Assembly (NCBI RefSeq): GCF_964033635.1
Contig: NZ_OZ035533.1
Location: 4,216,001 to 4,280,000, forward strand
DNA from: Chitinophaga sp. MM2321
Lineage (GTDB): Bacteria > Bacteroidota > Bacteroidia > Chitinophagales > Chitinophagaceae
DNA length: 64,000 bases
Direction: 5' to 3'
Positions 36,954 through 45,895 of this stretch are shown here, one piece after another (positions within the stretch are counted from its first letter, which is position 1; each line of letters begins with the position of its first letter). The translations under genes and the position numbers were made by a program. The notes under the pieces are model-generated. The model ran no database searches. It was given only the letters and a program-made list of their open reading frames with translations, and was not told where the DNA came from.

Positions 36954-36984
36954 TTTGGAGAATTTAAAAATCCGCTTACCTTTG
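36954..36984 (+). promoter_or_regulatory. Consensus promoter of tRNA-Leu (first copy)
   Basis: TTTG (36954-36957), exactly 19 bases, TACCTTTG (36977-36984) followed by C. This is a complete TTTG-N19-TAnnTTTG match; the predicted start is about 14 bases before the mature tRNA 5' end. Confidence 0.9.
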
Positions 36985-37004
36985 CAATCCGTTTTACGGG
37001 AGAT

Positions 37005-37088
37005 GCCCAGATGGCGAAATTGGTAGACGCACTGTGTTCAGGTCGCAGCGTTCGCAAGGATGTGCTGGTTCGAATCCAGTTCTGGGCA
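37005..37088 (+). tRNA. tRNA-Leu (anticodon CAG), first copy
   Basis: 84 nt class II tRNA. Acceptor stem GCCCAGA / TCTGGGC with discriminator A; D arm GCGAAATTGGTAGACGC; anticodon stem CTGTG / CGCAG with loop TTCAGGT (anticodon CAG); long variable arm around CGTTCGCAAGGATGT; T arm GCTGG TTCGAAT CCAGT. CCA is not encoded. It is identical over all 84 bases to the copy at 57424. Confidence 0.98.
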
Positions 37089-37093
37089 CTTGG

Positions 37094-37125
37094 AAGGGTA
37101 ATGTTTAAAAGCATTACCCTTTCTT
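37094..37125 (+). terminator. Terminator after tRNA-Leu (first copy)
   Basis: Stem AAGGGTAATG / CATTACCCTT with an 8-base A+T loop and a short, interrupted T-run. Confidence 0.75.
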
Positions 37126-37283
37126 AATTATATCATCTAAAAGCCACTCATGTGATTCTTCGGAATGGATCAAGTTTTTCTTAAACTTTACCCGCACAAT
37201 AGTAATTTATTCTCAATTCCTTCTCTGAGTTTAAAATTCTAATTACATAACAATCCTTAAGATTTAAAAAACTAACTCTAGTA

Positions 37284-37994
37284 ATGACCCTTCCATCAGA
37301 GCTACTGCCAAAAAGTTTTAACTGTCAATCCAACATCTACAAACAAATTCTACATAAAATCAGCACCCTGGAATCCTTGGAAGATGCCTTACCTATGGTA
37401 TTTATAATTCACGACATGCGCGACTTTTCGCTGATTTATATGTCGAAACTAGGATTAGAAAAATTAAAAATAACGCAGGAGGAGTTAAGAGGATATTCAG
37501 ATGAATATTTTATCAAATTTTTCAATATTGAAGATGTAGAAAACTATCTTCCTAAGTTTAAAGCGATGTCTGAAAATAATTCAGATGAAATAATTACTTT
37601 TTTCCAGCAAGTCAGAACCGGAGAAGATGGAAATTTTGAATGGTATTTAAGTGGTGCAAAGATATTTATGCGAGATGAAAATGGATTACCCTTGTTATCA
37701 ATAACCATGGCTATGCCAATAAATGTTCACCTTCATGTAACGGCGAAGGTAGAACGGTTAATGGAAGAAAATATTTTGCTCAGAGAAAGCGCCCATATAT
37801 TCGCAGCATTAACCGCCCGGGAAAAATTTATATTAAAGTATACCGCATTGGGAGACAGTTCTCTTAAAATAAGTAAAGCATTAAACATAGCAGAGAATAC
37901 TGTTAAAACTCACCGGCGAAATATTAAACAAAAGTTAAATGCAAAGTCAAATTACGACATCACTAAGTTCGCCCAAACTTTCAATTTGATATAG
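37284..37994 (+). CDS. PAS-domain LuxR-type transcriptional regulator
   Basis: 236 residues. The N-terminal half (about 20-150) resembles a PAS fold (MVFIIHDMRDFSLIYMSKLG, FFQQVRTGEDGNFEWYLSGA); a short coiled segment leads to a LuxR/GerE helix-turn-helix at about 172-230 (LTAREKFILKYTALGDSSLK, IAENTVKTHRRNIKQKLNA). The target genes are unknown. It is visibly richer in A+T than the dapD side and has an adenine-rich codon choice. It converges on the four-gene exported-protein operon, whose last stop is 24 bases away, and may regulate it. Confidence 0.9.
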   Translation: MTLPSELLPKSFNCQSNIYKQILHKISTLESLEDALPMVFIIHDMRDFSLIYMSKLGLEKLKITQEELRGYSDEYFIKFFNIEDVENYLPKFKAMSENNSDEIITFFQQVRTGEDGNFEWYLSGAKIFMRDENGLPLLSITMAMPINVHLHVTAKVERLMEENILLRESAHIFAALTAREKFILKYTALGDSSLKISKALNIAENTVKTHRRNIKQKLNAKSNYDITKFAQTFNLI

Positions 37995-38017
37995 CACTTA
38001 ACTATTTGATACAACGC

Positions 38018-38707
38018 TTAATTATTTACTGCTGAGGGTTTATTTAATCCAAACCAAATACCGACTGATGGTATCATCCCCGTATTCTTTCTTAAAGAAT
38101 TGGCGCCAACACCTGCGCTGACACCCCAGTTTTTAATGTTCAACATTAGTTTTGCCTCATAGAAATAACCTATTTCGAATGTTGAACTTTTAGCTTCAGG
38201 TTCCAATACGTGTACCTGGTTTTCCCATACACTATTATCGTGCACTGAAAAATGGCCGGTTGTTACATTTGTAATATATCCTGCTGCCGGTCCGCCTGCA
38301 AGGCTGATATTTAGCGGGTTCAGTAGCCTGATCCATAATCTTGGGTAGAGCTGAAAATGTGGTATTTGATAGTCATCTTTCAGAAAATTCTCCCCAATCC
38401 CATCGTTCAGGAGTGGTGTGCCGGGAAAAGTGATTTTATTGGTTACAGTTTGGTAGCCCAAGCCAAATCCCAGGTTTAGTCTTACTGCGGGCGTGCCTAA
38501 TTTGAAACTTTTAAAATCAATCATCATTCCTCCCCCATAACCTTTATCGTCAGGTATATGGCCATAAATCTCCAAAATATTATAGGCCCCATCAAACGAA
38601 TAAGCTGCCGGATATTTATAAGGACTGAAATAGTCACTTTTAGGAAAATCCTGTGCCAGCAGCGATGAGCTGGAAAGAATAATAAATAATGTATATAGAA
38701 ATCTCAT
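38018..38707 (-). CDS. Exported beta-rich protein of unknown function
   Basis: 229 residues with signal peptide ending LLAQ (about 19). It contains repeated amphipathic beta strands (FKLGTPAVRLNLGFGLGYQ, LYPRLWIRLLNPLNISLAGG, LMLNIKNWGVSAGVGANSLR), like a small outer-membrane barrel. I do not recognise a named family. Last of four closely packed genes on the minus strand (gap of 6 bases to the preceding lipoprotein gene). Confidence 0.8.
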   Translation of the reverse strand: MRFLYTLFIILSSSSLLAQDFPKSDYFSPYKYPAAYSFDGAYNILEIYGHIPDDKGYGGGMMIDFKSFKLGTPAVRLNLGFGLGYQTVTNKITFPGTPLLNDGIGENFLKDDYQIPHFQLYPRLWIRLLNPLNISLAGGPAAGYITNVTTGHFSVHDNSVWENQVHVLEPEAKSSTFEIGYFYEAKLMLNIKNWGVSAGVGANSLRKNTGMIPSVGIWFGLNKPSAVNN

Positions 38708-38713
38708 AGAGAA

Positions 38714-39286
38714 TTAAAATTTATAGATTACATATCTGGTATCTACAGTTCCGTTCATATCAGAAAAGCCAGCTTGTATGCTGGTTTGAAAATTAAAATT
38801 TACGCGAACATTGTCTCCGGATTGCCCATAATTACTGATAGTCATAGTTCCAGGCACACTTGCCTTAGTTGTATTTCTGGTAGTAAAATAGTTGGCTGGT
38901 CCTTTCATAATATCTATTTCTACTCTTAAATTTTGTATTGAAAATGCCTGAGCCGGATTAGATTTTATCGACTCCAACTGTGCGCCAGATACAAGCCCCT
39001 CGGCATGGAAATAGTATAAATCTCCATTGTTGGCACCTGAAAACCGAATATGAAAATGACTACCCTCACTTTCTGATGAACCCTTGTCTTCATAACACCC
39101 GTACGTGGATGCAGCATTGTTTGTTACTTGAAACGAGCCTATGGTATAATTCGATAAGCTAAAACTCACATTACCACCTGGCACAACTTTCAGCAACGCT
39201 TCATTTTCAAGATCAGTTTTGGCACAGGCATTTAAAAACAAAATTGCTGCAAACGAAAACGCAAAAAGTTTTAATATACTCTTCAT
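38714..39286 (-). CDS. Lipoprotein of unknown function
   Basis: 190 residues with lipobox LNAC (Cys21). The mature part is rich in beta-forming residues, with single Cys64 in TYGCYEDKGSS and HFHIRFSGA; a calycin- or lectin-like sandwich is possible, but no family is recognised. It lies 9 bases after the ankyrin gene and 6 before the beta-rich protein gene, so it belongs to the same operon. Confidence 0.82.
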   Translation of the reverse strand: MKSILKLFAFSFAAILFLNACAKTDLENEALLKVVPGGNVSFSLSNYTIGSFQVTNNAASTYGCYEDKGSSESEGSHFHIRFSGANNGDLYYFHAEGLVSGAQLESIKSNPAQAFSIQNLRVEIDIMKGPANYFTTRNTTKASVPGTMTISNYGQSGDNVRVNFNFQTSIQAGFSDMNGTVDTRYVIYKF

Positions 39287-39295
39287 TATATTGAA

Positions 39296-40708
39296 TTAAA
39301 TCGTCTTTAATGCTTTAATTACTTCATTATATCTACGCTCTTTCGCTACTTTCGTGGGGGTTCTCTTCCACTGATCTTCTATATTTTTACTGGCGCCATT
39401 TGATAACAATAACTGAATGATTTCAACATTTCTGTTACGAACAGCAAAATGCAAAGCTGTCCAACCATTTGGCCCTTTTACATTTACATCTGCCTTGTTT
39501 TGAATTAATATCTGGATGGCGCTTTTATCGGAATTATAAACCGCTGCCATTAATGGTGTCCAATTGGTATTACTAAGTGCATTCGCTTCTGCATTATTCT
39601 TCAAAAGAACAGTTATCATTTCCAAACTTTTCATATAATGAACAGCATAAAACAAAGGCGTTACGGTACCTTCAGCCACCTGTAGCGGTGCATTGATATC
39701 TGCTTTCTTTGCGAGTAGATTTAGTATATTGGGTTGGTTGTGCAACAGGCAATAATATACTGGAGAGTAGCCTACTTTATTTACTGATGTAAGATTTGCA
39801 TGCTTAAAAACCAGTTTTTCGGCACCAGCATAGAAATCATTTTTAATAGCTACATGTAGCGGAGTTTCTCCTGCATTATTTTTAACTTCCAGATCTGCTC
39901 CTGATTGTATCAGATAATCTGCAATAGCCGATTGCTTTTTTCGCATACTAATATGGATCAGCCTTTCACCCTGGCTATTCCTGCTGTTTTTATCCGCTCC
40001 TATTTGTATCAGATAACTTAATTCATTCAATCCCCCATCTTCTACTGCCTGTACAACATAGTTATTAGGGTTTTTCTGCTTATCCATTTCAACTTCAATC
40101 GTCTTCAGGTTAGCAGAAGATTTCCCGACCTCCTTGTAGAGTTCCAACAGATCTTTATCTTTCGATTTTAGTGCGGTCTCAAATAGTTTCTTTTCATTAT
40201 TTACATTAATGGAAGCCTCTTTCTTTTCTACACTTTCCTCCATTGCTTTTTTTGCTCGCAGTGCTGCTTCTAAATCTTCCTTCTTTTCTCTTTCTTCCTT
40301 TTCCTTTTTCTCTTTCTCCAGCAATTCTAAATTCTTCCAGATATCACTTTTAAAATCCAGCATCATCTTATAAGCTTCGCCGTTTTGGGCAGCAGCTGGA
40401 ATCAAGTTTTCGTAATTTTGACAGGCAATAGCAGCATTAACCCAATCGGCATTCAGCATCAGTGCCTGGCATTTTAAAGATTCAATTTTAGCATTGCTCC
40501 CATTTAATGCCTTTTGGCAACTTTCTAAATAGTGCAACGCTAAGGAGGCATTTCCGTTTTCCAATTCTTTTTTTGCAGATCCATATAATGCTGCTGGATC
40601 TTGCGCAACTACCGTCAAACCTGTAAAACAAAATATCGCTAAAAAGATCGCCTTTTGTAAACCTTGAAAGTTTGATAGAATATGATGTAGCATTAACTTT
40701 AATGGCAT
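39296..40708 (-). CDS. Exported ankyrin-repeat protein
   Basis: 470 residues. Signal peptide ending VVAQ (about 35). A TPR-like helical part (about 38-125, ALYGSAKKELENGNASLALH), a charged coiled coil (about 128-200, EKEKKEKEEREKKEDLEAAL) and seven or more ankyrin repeats (about 215-465), including AGETPLHVAIKNDFYAGAEK, NTNWTPLMAAVYNSDKSAIQ and NGWTALHFAVRNRNVEIIQL. Ankyrins mediate protein binding; export places this in the periplasm or on the surface. Second gene of the operon, 26 bases after the 514-residue protein gene. Confidence 0.87.
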   Translation of the reverse strand: MPLKLMLHHILSNFQGLQKAIFLAIFCFTGLTVVAQDPAALYGSAKKELENGNASLALHYLESCQKALNGSNAKIESLKCQALMLNADWVNAAIACQNYENLIPAAAQNGEAYKMMLDFKSDIWKNLELLEKEKKEKEEREKKEDLEAALRAKKAMEESVEKKEASINVNNEKKLFETALKSKDKDLLELYKEVGKSSANLKTIEVEMDKQKNPNNYVVQAVEDGGLNELSYLIQIGADKNSRNSQGERLIHISMRKKQSAIADYLIQSGADLEVKNNAGETPLHVAIKNDFYAGAEKLVFKHANLTSVNKVGYSPVYYCLLHNQPNILNLLAKKADINAPLQVAEGTVTPLFYAVHYMKSLEMITVLLKNNAEANALSNTNWTPLMAAVYNSDKSAIQILIQNKADVNVKGPNGWTALHFAVRNRNVEIIQLLLSNGASKNIEDQWKRTPTKVAKERRYNEVIKALKTI

Positions 40709-40734
40709 AATATTAAAAAATTGACATGTTAAAT

Positions 40735-42279
40735 TTATTTGCAGTACACTTCTTTCCGCGGTTTATACCCTTTTGATTTAAAGTTCGACTCCTCCTGTGC
40801 GATCAACCCTCTAAGTTCTTTAGCTTCCCGGGCCAGTCTTTCCTCTCTCCTCCTATCATCCGCTTCAATTTGAGCAGATGAACGCTGATCGTTTCCATTA
40901 GATACTACCAACGAATACCTTGGAATTGAAGATCCGAAATACCATTTACTGGTATGTTTATATGATCCGGATTCAAACTCAAGGGATTCTCCCGCAGTAA
41001 AATTATAATCATGCTCATCAAGACTAATTTTTTCAGTGGTGAACTCGGCTGTTAATTGTCCATTCGGGCAGGCACCTATTGAAGGTTCACTCGGCAATAT
41101 TTTAGCATATAGCTGCGCGCCCATATTATTCAGTAAAAAAATTTCATTTCCTTTTCTCGCCAGGTAGTATTTCTGCTTTGTGCTTTTAACGATGTGATCA
41201 AAAGCCGGGGTTTTAAGTACTCTACCTTTGCTTGTTTTAATTCCATATAGTCTGGTGTTACTATCATAAAAAGATTCTGTATCAGCATCCACCATATCCG
41301 TTTCATCCCAAAATCCGCCTCCCGATTTAGTTTCATTCTTTCCCTCTTTAACCTGATCAAATACGGAAGGCTTTTCTTTTCCATTTTCATAGTTGGTATA
41401 CTTCTGGGCAATCTCAATCATTTCATCCACCTTCCATTCAATTCGGGCAATTTTGAAAGATGTTATCGATAATGACCTCCCCATTTTAAACAACTCTACA
41501 AATCTCGATTTCTTGTCGCTCAGGTTTTCCGGAATATTGATAAAGTCGTACCAACTGTATACAATACTTGGTGAGGTCCAGTCCTGCTTATCACGGCTAA
41601 ATTTGTACAAAATACTAGTCCCACTAAGCGTTCTTGTATAATCTATGGCATATCCGGCACTACCCAGATCTTCCATAATATTATATCTCTTTCTGAAATC
41701 ATAGTATTCTTGCTCCGGCTTATCTCCTGTATTAAAATTAAATTCAAAATCAACACTTAAGGGCGTGATATTATCAAATCGCTGTAATAAGTTCGGGTAC
41801 TTCTTGAGATCATTCCTATTGATTCTTTTTAAGGTATTCAGACCGTTATCGTTAGCATATAATACTTCAAAATAGCCTGAACTTGTCCAGTCGAATTTAT
41901 ACCGTTCTAAGGGCGTCTCACCTGTAGTCCACCACTCAAAACACAATACTGCATCGCCCAACATTCCTCTCGCCATAGCACCTTCCTTTCCATGCCATTT
42001 ATCAGGATCTGCGAGCGGATCGGTTTGACCTGGATAGGGAGATCTTATTTTTGGAAGCCCTTCCGCCAATTTAGTATTAGGCAAAAGCGACAGTGCTCCC
42101 GAAAAAGATTTACCTTTTATTGAAACTTTCCCCTGGCTATAACTGAAAGGGAGAAATACTACGATAAGGAGAAATGACAGCAGAATTTGGAGAAAGAAAC
42201 CATTATTAATGGCCTTTGCAAAAGTTTTCATAGCCGAACTTATTTTCATCAAAATATAGGTATATAGTTCTGTAGCCAA
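40735..42279 (-). CDS. Exported protein of unknown function, head of the four-gene operon
   Basis: 514 residues from the first ATG; the ATG at 42249 (MKISSAMKTFAK) is equally possible. A hydrophobic segment (about 30-47) and SYSQ cleavage site indicate export. Mature protein: no recognised domain; features include PDKWHGKEGAMARGMLGDAV, FCRYDFIN-like aromatic strands and a C-terminal basic/acidic helix (ADDRRREERLAREAKELRGL) ending in YCK. No membrane span follows the signal. It is very A+T rich compared with genes before 37 kb. A -7 match (TAACTTTG) lies about 60 bases upstream. Confidence 0.78.
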   Translation of the reverse strand: MATELYTYILMKISSAMKTFAKAINNGFFLQILLSFLLIVVFLPFSYSQGKVSIKGKSFSGALSLLPNTKLAEGLPKIRSPYPGQTDPLADPDKWHGKEGAMARGMLGDAVLCFEWWTTGETPLERYKFDWTSSGYFEVLYANDNGLNTLKRINRNDLKKYPNLLQRFDNITPLSVDFEFNFNTGDKPEQEYYDFRKRYNIMEDLGSAGYAIDYTRTLSGTSILYKFSRDKQDWTSPSIVYSWYDFINIPENLSDKKSRFVELFKMGRSLSITSFKIARIEWKVDEMIEIAQKYTNYENGKEKPSVFDQVKEGKNETKSGGGFWDETDMVDADTESFYDSNTRLYGIKTSKGRVLKTPAFDHIVKSTKQKYYLARKGNEIFLLNNMGAQLYAKILPSEPSIGACPNGQLTAEFTTEKISLDEHDYNFTAGESLEFESGSYKHTSKWYFGSSIPRYSLVVSNGNDQRSSAQIEADDRRREERLAREAKELRGLIAQEESNFKSKGYKPRKEVYCK

Positions 42280-42339
42280 TTTTGTGATTGGATTTTACTA
42301 CTACAGCCTGAGTATTTATTCTTATTGCTCAGATTCTGG

Positions 42340-42347
42340 CAAAGTTA
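42340..42347 (-). promoter_or_regulatory. Candidate -7 box for the four-gene exported-protein operon
   Basis: Minus strand TAACTTTG followed by C, an exact TAnnTTTG match, about 60 bases upstream of the first gene. TTGC lies 19 bases further upstream in place of TTTG, so the -33 element is partial. Confidence 0.5.
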
Positions 42348-42463
42348 AAGCGGCAAAGAGGTTCCTGCAATAATCACAAGTGGGTATTTTGCAGGGGAAA
42401 TTCTGGCTAAATCCAGTTTAAACACTGTTTGGTTAGTTTTATTTTGGGGCTGCAACCATCTCC

Positions 42464-44674
42464 CTACAACCGCTTCCGTTCTTCACTATTCCCTGCTTCC
42501 CTCCGCAATTTCTCGGCGGTATTACCAAATTTATAGCTGATACTCAGCTGATAAAAACGATTGATCTGAAAGCCATAAAATGTTTGCGGGATATCATTTA
42601 CTACACTAGAAACCTTTACAGCACTTGACCGCAGGAGATCATTGGCAGTGAGTGCCACTTCTACTTTTTTCTGTAAGATGGATGCTTTTACGCCCAGGTC
42701 CAGTTTGTAATAGGCATTGGATTTACCCAGCTGGTTTATTTCGGGGAATTGATACCAGAAATTTGCAGTGCCCGCAAATGTTTTCTTCTTATTAAAATAA
42801 ATATCATTGTTGGTAGCAAGATATGCACCATAACCGGCTATCTCGCGGATATTAGCCAAAGATGAACGGGTGCTGGTGTGGTATATTAAAACCTGTTGAT
42901 TGCTTGTCCACCAGTCAGTAGGCTGCCAGGCGATATTCTCGGAAACGCCTATACGGAAAGTACCGAGGAAGTTGAGTGGTGTGGTAATGATCGTATCACT
43001 GAGGATATGCCCCAGCGTTACATTTGTAAATCCGTTGCTTGTGATGTTCGCGAAAACAGCGGTGGTAAAGTGTCCCCGGAATACATGCGAGAGTTCGAAG
43101 TTGGTCGTGTATGCCGGTTGCAAGTAAGGATTTCCTTCGAGATAACTCTCCGCAGTAGTGAGTGACTTAAACGGATTGAGATTCCAGAATGTTGGCCGGT
43201 TCACCCGTTTGTTGACCATCAATGCAAAATGGTGGTCCTCGCCGGGATCAAATCCTATTTGCAGGGAAGGATAAATTTTGAGATAGTTATACGGCGTTTT
43301 TTGTTGCAACGTATAAGAGTAGCCGTTAGTTTGGGTGACCTCCGCCCTTACACCGGCCATTAGTTTCCACTTTTCAAAATCCTTTTCAGCGGTACCGTAC
43401 ACTGACTGTGTGTTTTCCTTATAGTCAAATTCGTTGCTGAGTCTTTTATTCAATGTCAGCGAATTATCGTCGGCTTTATCATAATAAAAGGCATTGCTGT
43501 AGGTATTGATAAAACTAAGCTTCGCGCCCACATTAAACTTTGCTATAGGAGAAGGTAGTACGGCATCCGCCTTTAAAGTGTACACATCAATATGTTGCAC
43601 ATTATCGTCGTAATAGCGGGTGCGGCCATCGGGGAACAGGCTGCCATCCGCTTTATAACGATTGCTTTCAAAATCAGAGCGGTCTGTTCTGTAGTAATTG
43701 AAATAATCTGCATCCAGCAATAATTTCTTGCCGGTGGTATCGAGGAGGATGTCGGCATGCAAATTAAACGCATGTGAATTGGCGATGGGATAATAATCTG
43801 CATAGGTTCGCATCACCTCCATCATATCTCCCTTTTTATCATAAACGGGATTCAATACATGATCCGAGCCATCATAATTATTTTTTCCGCCGATATACGA
43901 CGCACCGATGGTAGCTGTATTACTCAACTTGTAATCCACGCCAGCCACCAGGCTCAGGTTATTGAACTTATACAACCCTGTATCGGTTTGTTTCCATGTT
44001 TTATCGGGATAGTCCATATCAATACCAAATCCTTCCAGGTGCCTGTCTTTTGTCAGGTTTAAACTTCCATAAGCCGACCATCGTCCCTTGTTATAATTGA
44101 TATTACCATTCAGGGCAAGCTCACCAAAATTCTGGATACCATATACTTCCGGTTCGCCGGGGGCATATAACTTGGAAGCCAGTTGCCAACTACCGGAATA
44201 GCCTTGTTGTTTGTCGTGTTTCAATATAATATTTACCAGACCGGCGTTGCCTTCCGTTTCGTATCGGGCGGAAGGATTGGAAATCACTTCTACTTTTAAT
44301 ACCTGGTTAGCTGCAATAGACTGGAGGTAACGGAGCAGATCATTTCCGGATAATTGCACCAGGCGATTGTTGATCATCACCTTAACCGCTCCTTTTCCTA
44401 CGAGACTGATCTCACCATTATTCACACGGACGCCCGGTATTTTACCAATAGCATCGAGGATGTTGGTACCAGCGGCAGATACGCTGTTAGTGAGGTTATA
44501 AGTGGTTTTATCATCAGATTTCTGTATGACAGGTTTACTGCCTGAAATCTCGATTGTCTGCAATTGTTTCAGTTCGGGCTGCGAAGTATCTGCACTACGC
44601 TCCTGTGCATACGTAAATTGCCAAACAAATAATAACGATACTAAAATGGGCCAGACAACTATTCTCTTATTCAT
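42464..44674 (-). CDS. TonB-dependent receptor-like outer-membrane beta-barrel protein
   Basis: 736 residues from the ATG at 44674 (MNKRIVVWPILVSLLF); an ATG at 44707 would add 11 residues before the signal peptide, which ends TYAQ. No carboxypeptidase-like domain; the plug is at about 45-150 (NILDAIGKIPGVRVNNGEIS, QVLKVEVISNPSARYETEGN), and the barrel belongs to the outer_membrane-barrel_3 type (MVNKRVNRPTFWNLNPFKSL). Substrate unknown. An upstream terminator separates it from the VOC gene. Confidence 0.9.
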   Translation of the reverse strand: MNKRIVVWPILVSLLFVWQFTYAQERSADTSQPELKQLQTIEISGSKPVIQKSDDKTTYNLTNSVSAAGTNILDAIGKIPGVRVNNGEISLVGKGAVKVMINNRLVQLSGNDLLRYLQSIAANQVLKVEVISNPSARYETEGNAGLVNIILKHDKQQGYSGSWQLASKLYAPGEPEVYGIQNFGELALNGNINYNKGRWSAYGSLNLTKDRHLEGFGIDMDYPDKTWKQTDTGLYKFNNLSLVAGVDYKLSNTATIGASYIGGKNNYDGSDHVLNPVYDKKGDMMEVMRTYADYYPIANSHAFNLHADILLDTTGKKLLLDADYFNYYRTDRSDFESNRYKADGSLFPDGRTRYYDDNVQHIDVYTLKADAVLPSPIAKFNVGAKLSFINTYSNAFYYDKADDNSLTLNKRLSNEFDYKENTQSVYGTAEKDFEKWKLMAGVRAEVTQTNGYSYTLQQKTPYNYLKIYPSLQIGFDPGEDHHFALMVNKRVNRPTFWNLNPFKSLTTAESYLEGNPYLQPAYTTNFELSHVFRGHFTTAVFANITSNGFTNVTLGHILSDTIITTPLNFLGTFRIGVSENIAWQPTDWWTSNQQVLIYHTSTRSSLANIREIAGYGAYLATNNDIYFNKKKTFAGTANFWYQFPEINQLGKSNAYYKLDLGVKASILQKKVEVALTANDLLRSSAVKVSSVVNDIPQTFYGFQINRFYQLSISYKFGNTAEKLRREAGNSEERKRL

Positions 44675-44754
44675 ATATACTATAATCGCATGAAAATAAA
44701 CATTCAAAATCAGCGTATTCGTTTTTTTTGATAAATGGAATACGGAGCAGACAC

Positions 44755-44787
44755 AAAAAGGCCGGAATTGCTTCCGGCCTCTTTTTT
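44755..44787 (-). terminator. Intrinsic terminator of the VOC gene
   Basis: Minus strand GAGGCCGGAA GCAA TTCCGGCCTTTTT; a perfect stem of at least 8 bp with U-tract. It also has a T-run in the plus direction, so it may be bidirectional. Confidence 0.9.
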
Positions 44788-44808
44788 ATAAAGGGATGAT
44801 CCCCGATA

Positions 44809-45216
44809 TTACTGATTAATGGCAGTGGGGTCCATGTACACCACTTCCCATAAGTGACCATCCAGGTCACTGAAGCTCCTTGAATACATAAAACCCAGAT
44901 CCTGCGCTGGTTTCGGCTCCTTTGCGCCAGCCTTTACAGCTTTGTCTACCGATCCATCTACCTCTTCTTTGCTATCGGCAGAGAGGGCGAGGATCACTTC
45001 ATTTACTTTTGAAGTATCGGCGATATCCTGGCTGGTAAATCCTTTAAAGAAAGGTTCAACCAGGAGCATCGCATAAATTTCTTCAGATATCACGAGGCAG
45101 GCGGCATTATCATCGGTAAACTGTTTATTGAAAGTATATCCCATGGCAGTAAAAAAATCCATTGATTTTTTGAGATCCTTTACCGGTAGGTTGACAAATA
45201 TTTTTGTTGCCATCAT
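44809..45216 (-). CDS. VOC-superfamily (glyoxalase/dioxygenase-like) protein
   Basis: 135 residues. Typical start KIFVNLPVKDLKKSMDFFTA, central EEIYAMLLVEPFF, and C-terminal FSDLDGHLWEVVYMDP, whose Glu could bind metal. This subgroup (with VNLPVKDL) is common and mostly uncharacterised; antibiotic resistance should not be inferred. It may be co-transcribed with the DoxX gene 45 bases upstream. Confidence 0.9.
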   Translation of the reverse strand: MMATKIFVNLPVKDLKKSMDFFTAMGYTFNKQFTDDNAACLVISEEIYAMLLVEPFFKGFTSQDIADTSKVNEVILALSADSKEEVDGSVDKAVKAGAKEPKPAQDLGFMYSRSFSDLDGHLWEVVYMDPTAINQ

Positions 45217-45261
45217 TTTATTTTTTATCGTTATTAAATAATTACTACAGCATAGTTTCCT

Positions 45262-45675
45262 TTATGCTTCTTCCCTGCGTAAAGGGAAAACGGTATGTAA
45301 AGCGGGATCGCGTAAGAACAACCCAATCCATACCAGTACACCGAAAACAATGGGGAAATAATAAGGTTCATGTACACGGGCCATAACGGCTACTGCGCCG
45401 CCGAGGTAGCAGCTAACGAAGATAGCGCCGAGAAGAGCGGTACGCGGTATACTATAGAGAATGGTAGCTATCAGTAAAACAGTGCCGATTCCCTGCACCA
45501 TTTCGGCCGGCCATTGCAATTTAACAGATCCTTCTACAGAAGGTGCAGCCTTTACCACTTTCATAATGGCATCCACCAGTAAAAAAAGGACGCACAAGGC
45601 GGAGATGATACGCCCGGTCCAGATGGATTTATTTGCCCGTGTTTTTTTTGACATAACGTTGTGTTGAGCTTCCAT
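45262..45675 (-). CDS. DoxX-like membrane protein
   Basis: 137 residues with four hydrophobic segments (about 20-36, 55-75, 80-98, 107-125) and a DoxX-like layout (WPAEMVQGIGTVLLIATILY). The physiological role is unknown. ATGs at 45675 and 45654 (MSKKTRANKS) are both possible starts. Confidence 0.82.
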   Translation of the reverse strand: MEAQHNVMSKKTRANKSIWTGRIISALCVLFLLVDAIMKVVKAAPSVEGSVKLQWPAEMVQGIGTVLLIATILYSIPRTALLGAIFVSCYLGGAVAVMARVHEPYYFPIVFGVLVWIGLFLRDPALHTVFPLRREEA

Positions 45676-45791
45676 AAAATACTATATTTTTGGCTTGTTT
45701 GATTAACAGTACAAACTTACCCGGATTAATTATTATTAAAGCTGTGTAAACACGACATTGTTAAGGGCCATTTGCGACAAATTAATAAATG

Positions 45792-45822
45792 CTTGCCCTG
45801 ATCCCGAAATAACTTACCTTTG
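45792..45822 (+). promoter_or_regulatory. Near-consensus promoter of the J-domain/KTSC gene
   Basis: CTTG (45792-45795), 19-base spacer, TACCTTTG (45815-45822) followed by C. Only the first base of the -33 element deviates. The predicted start is about 65 bases before the ATG. Confidence 0.8.
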
Positions 45823-45895
45823 CCGGTTTTTCAGGTATAATAAATGGTAGCCTGCTCATAGTGATCAGCCTGTTTATATTGAGAATAAATACATT

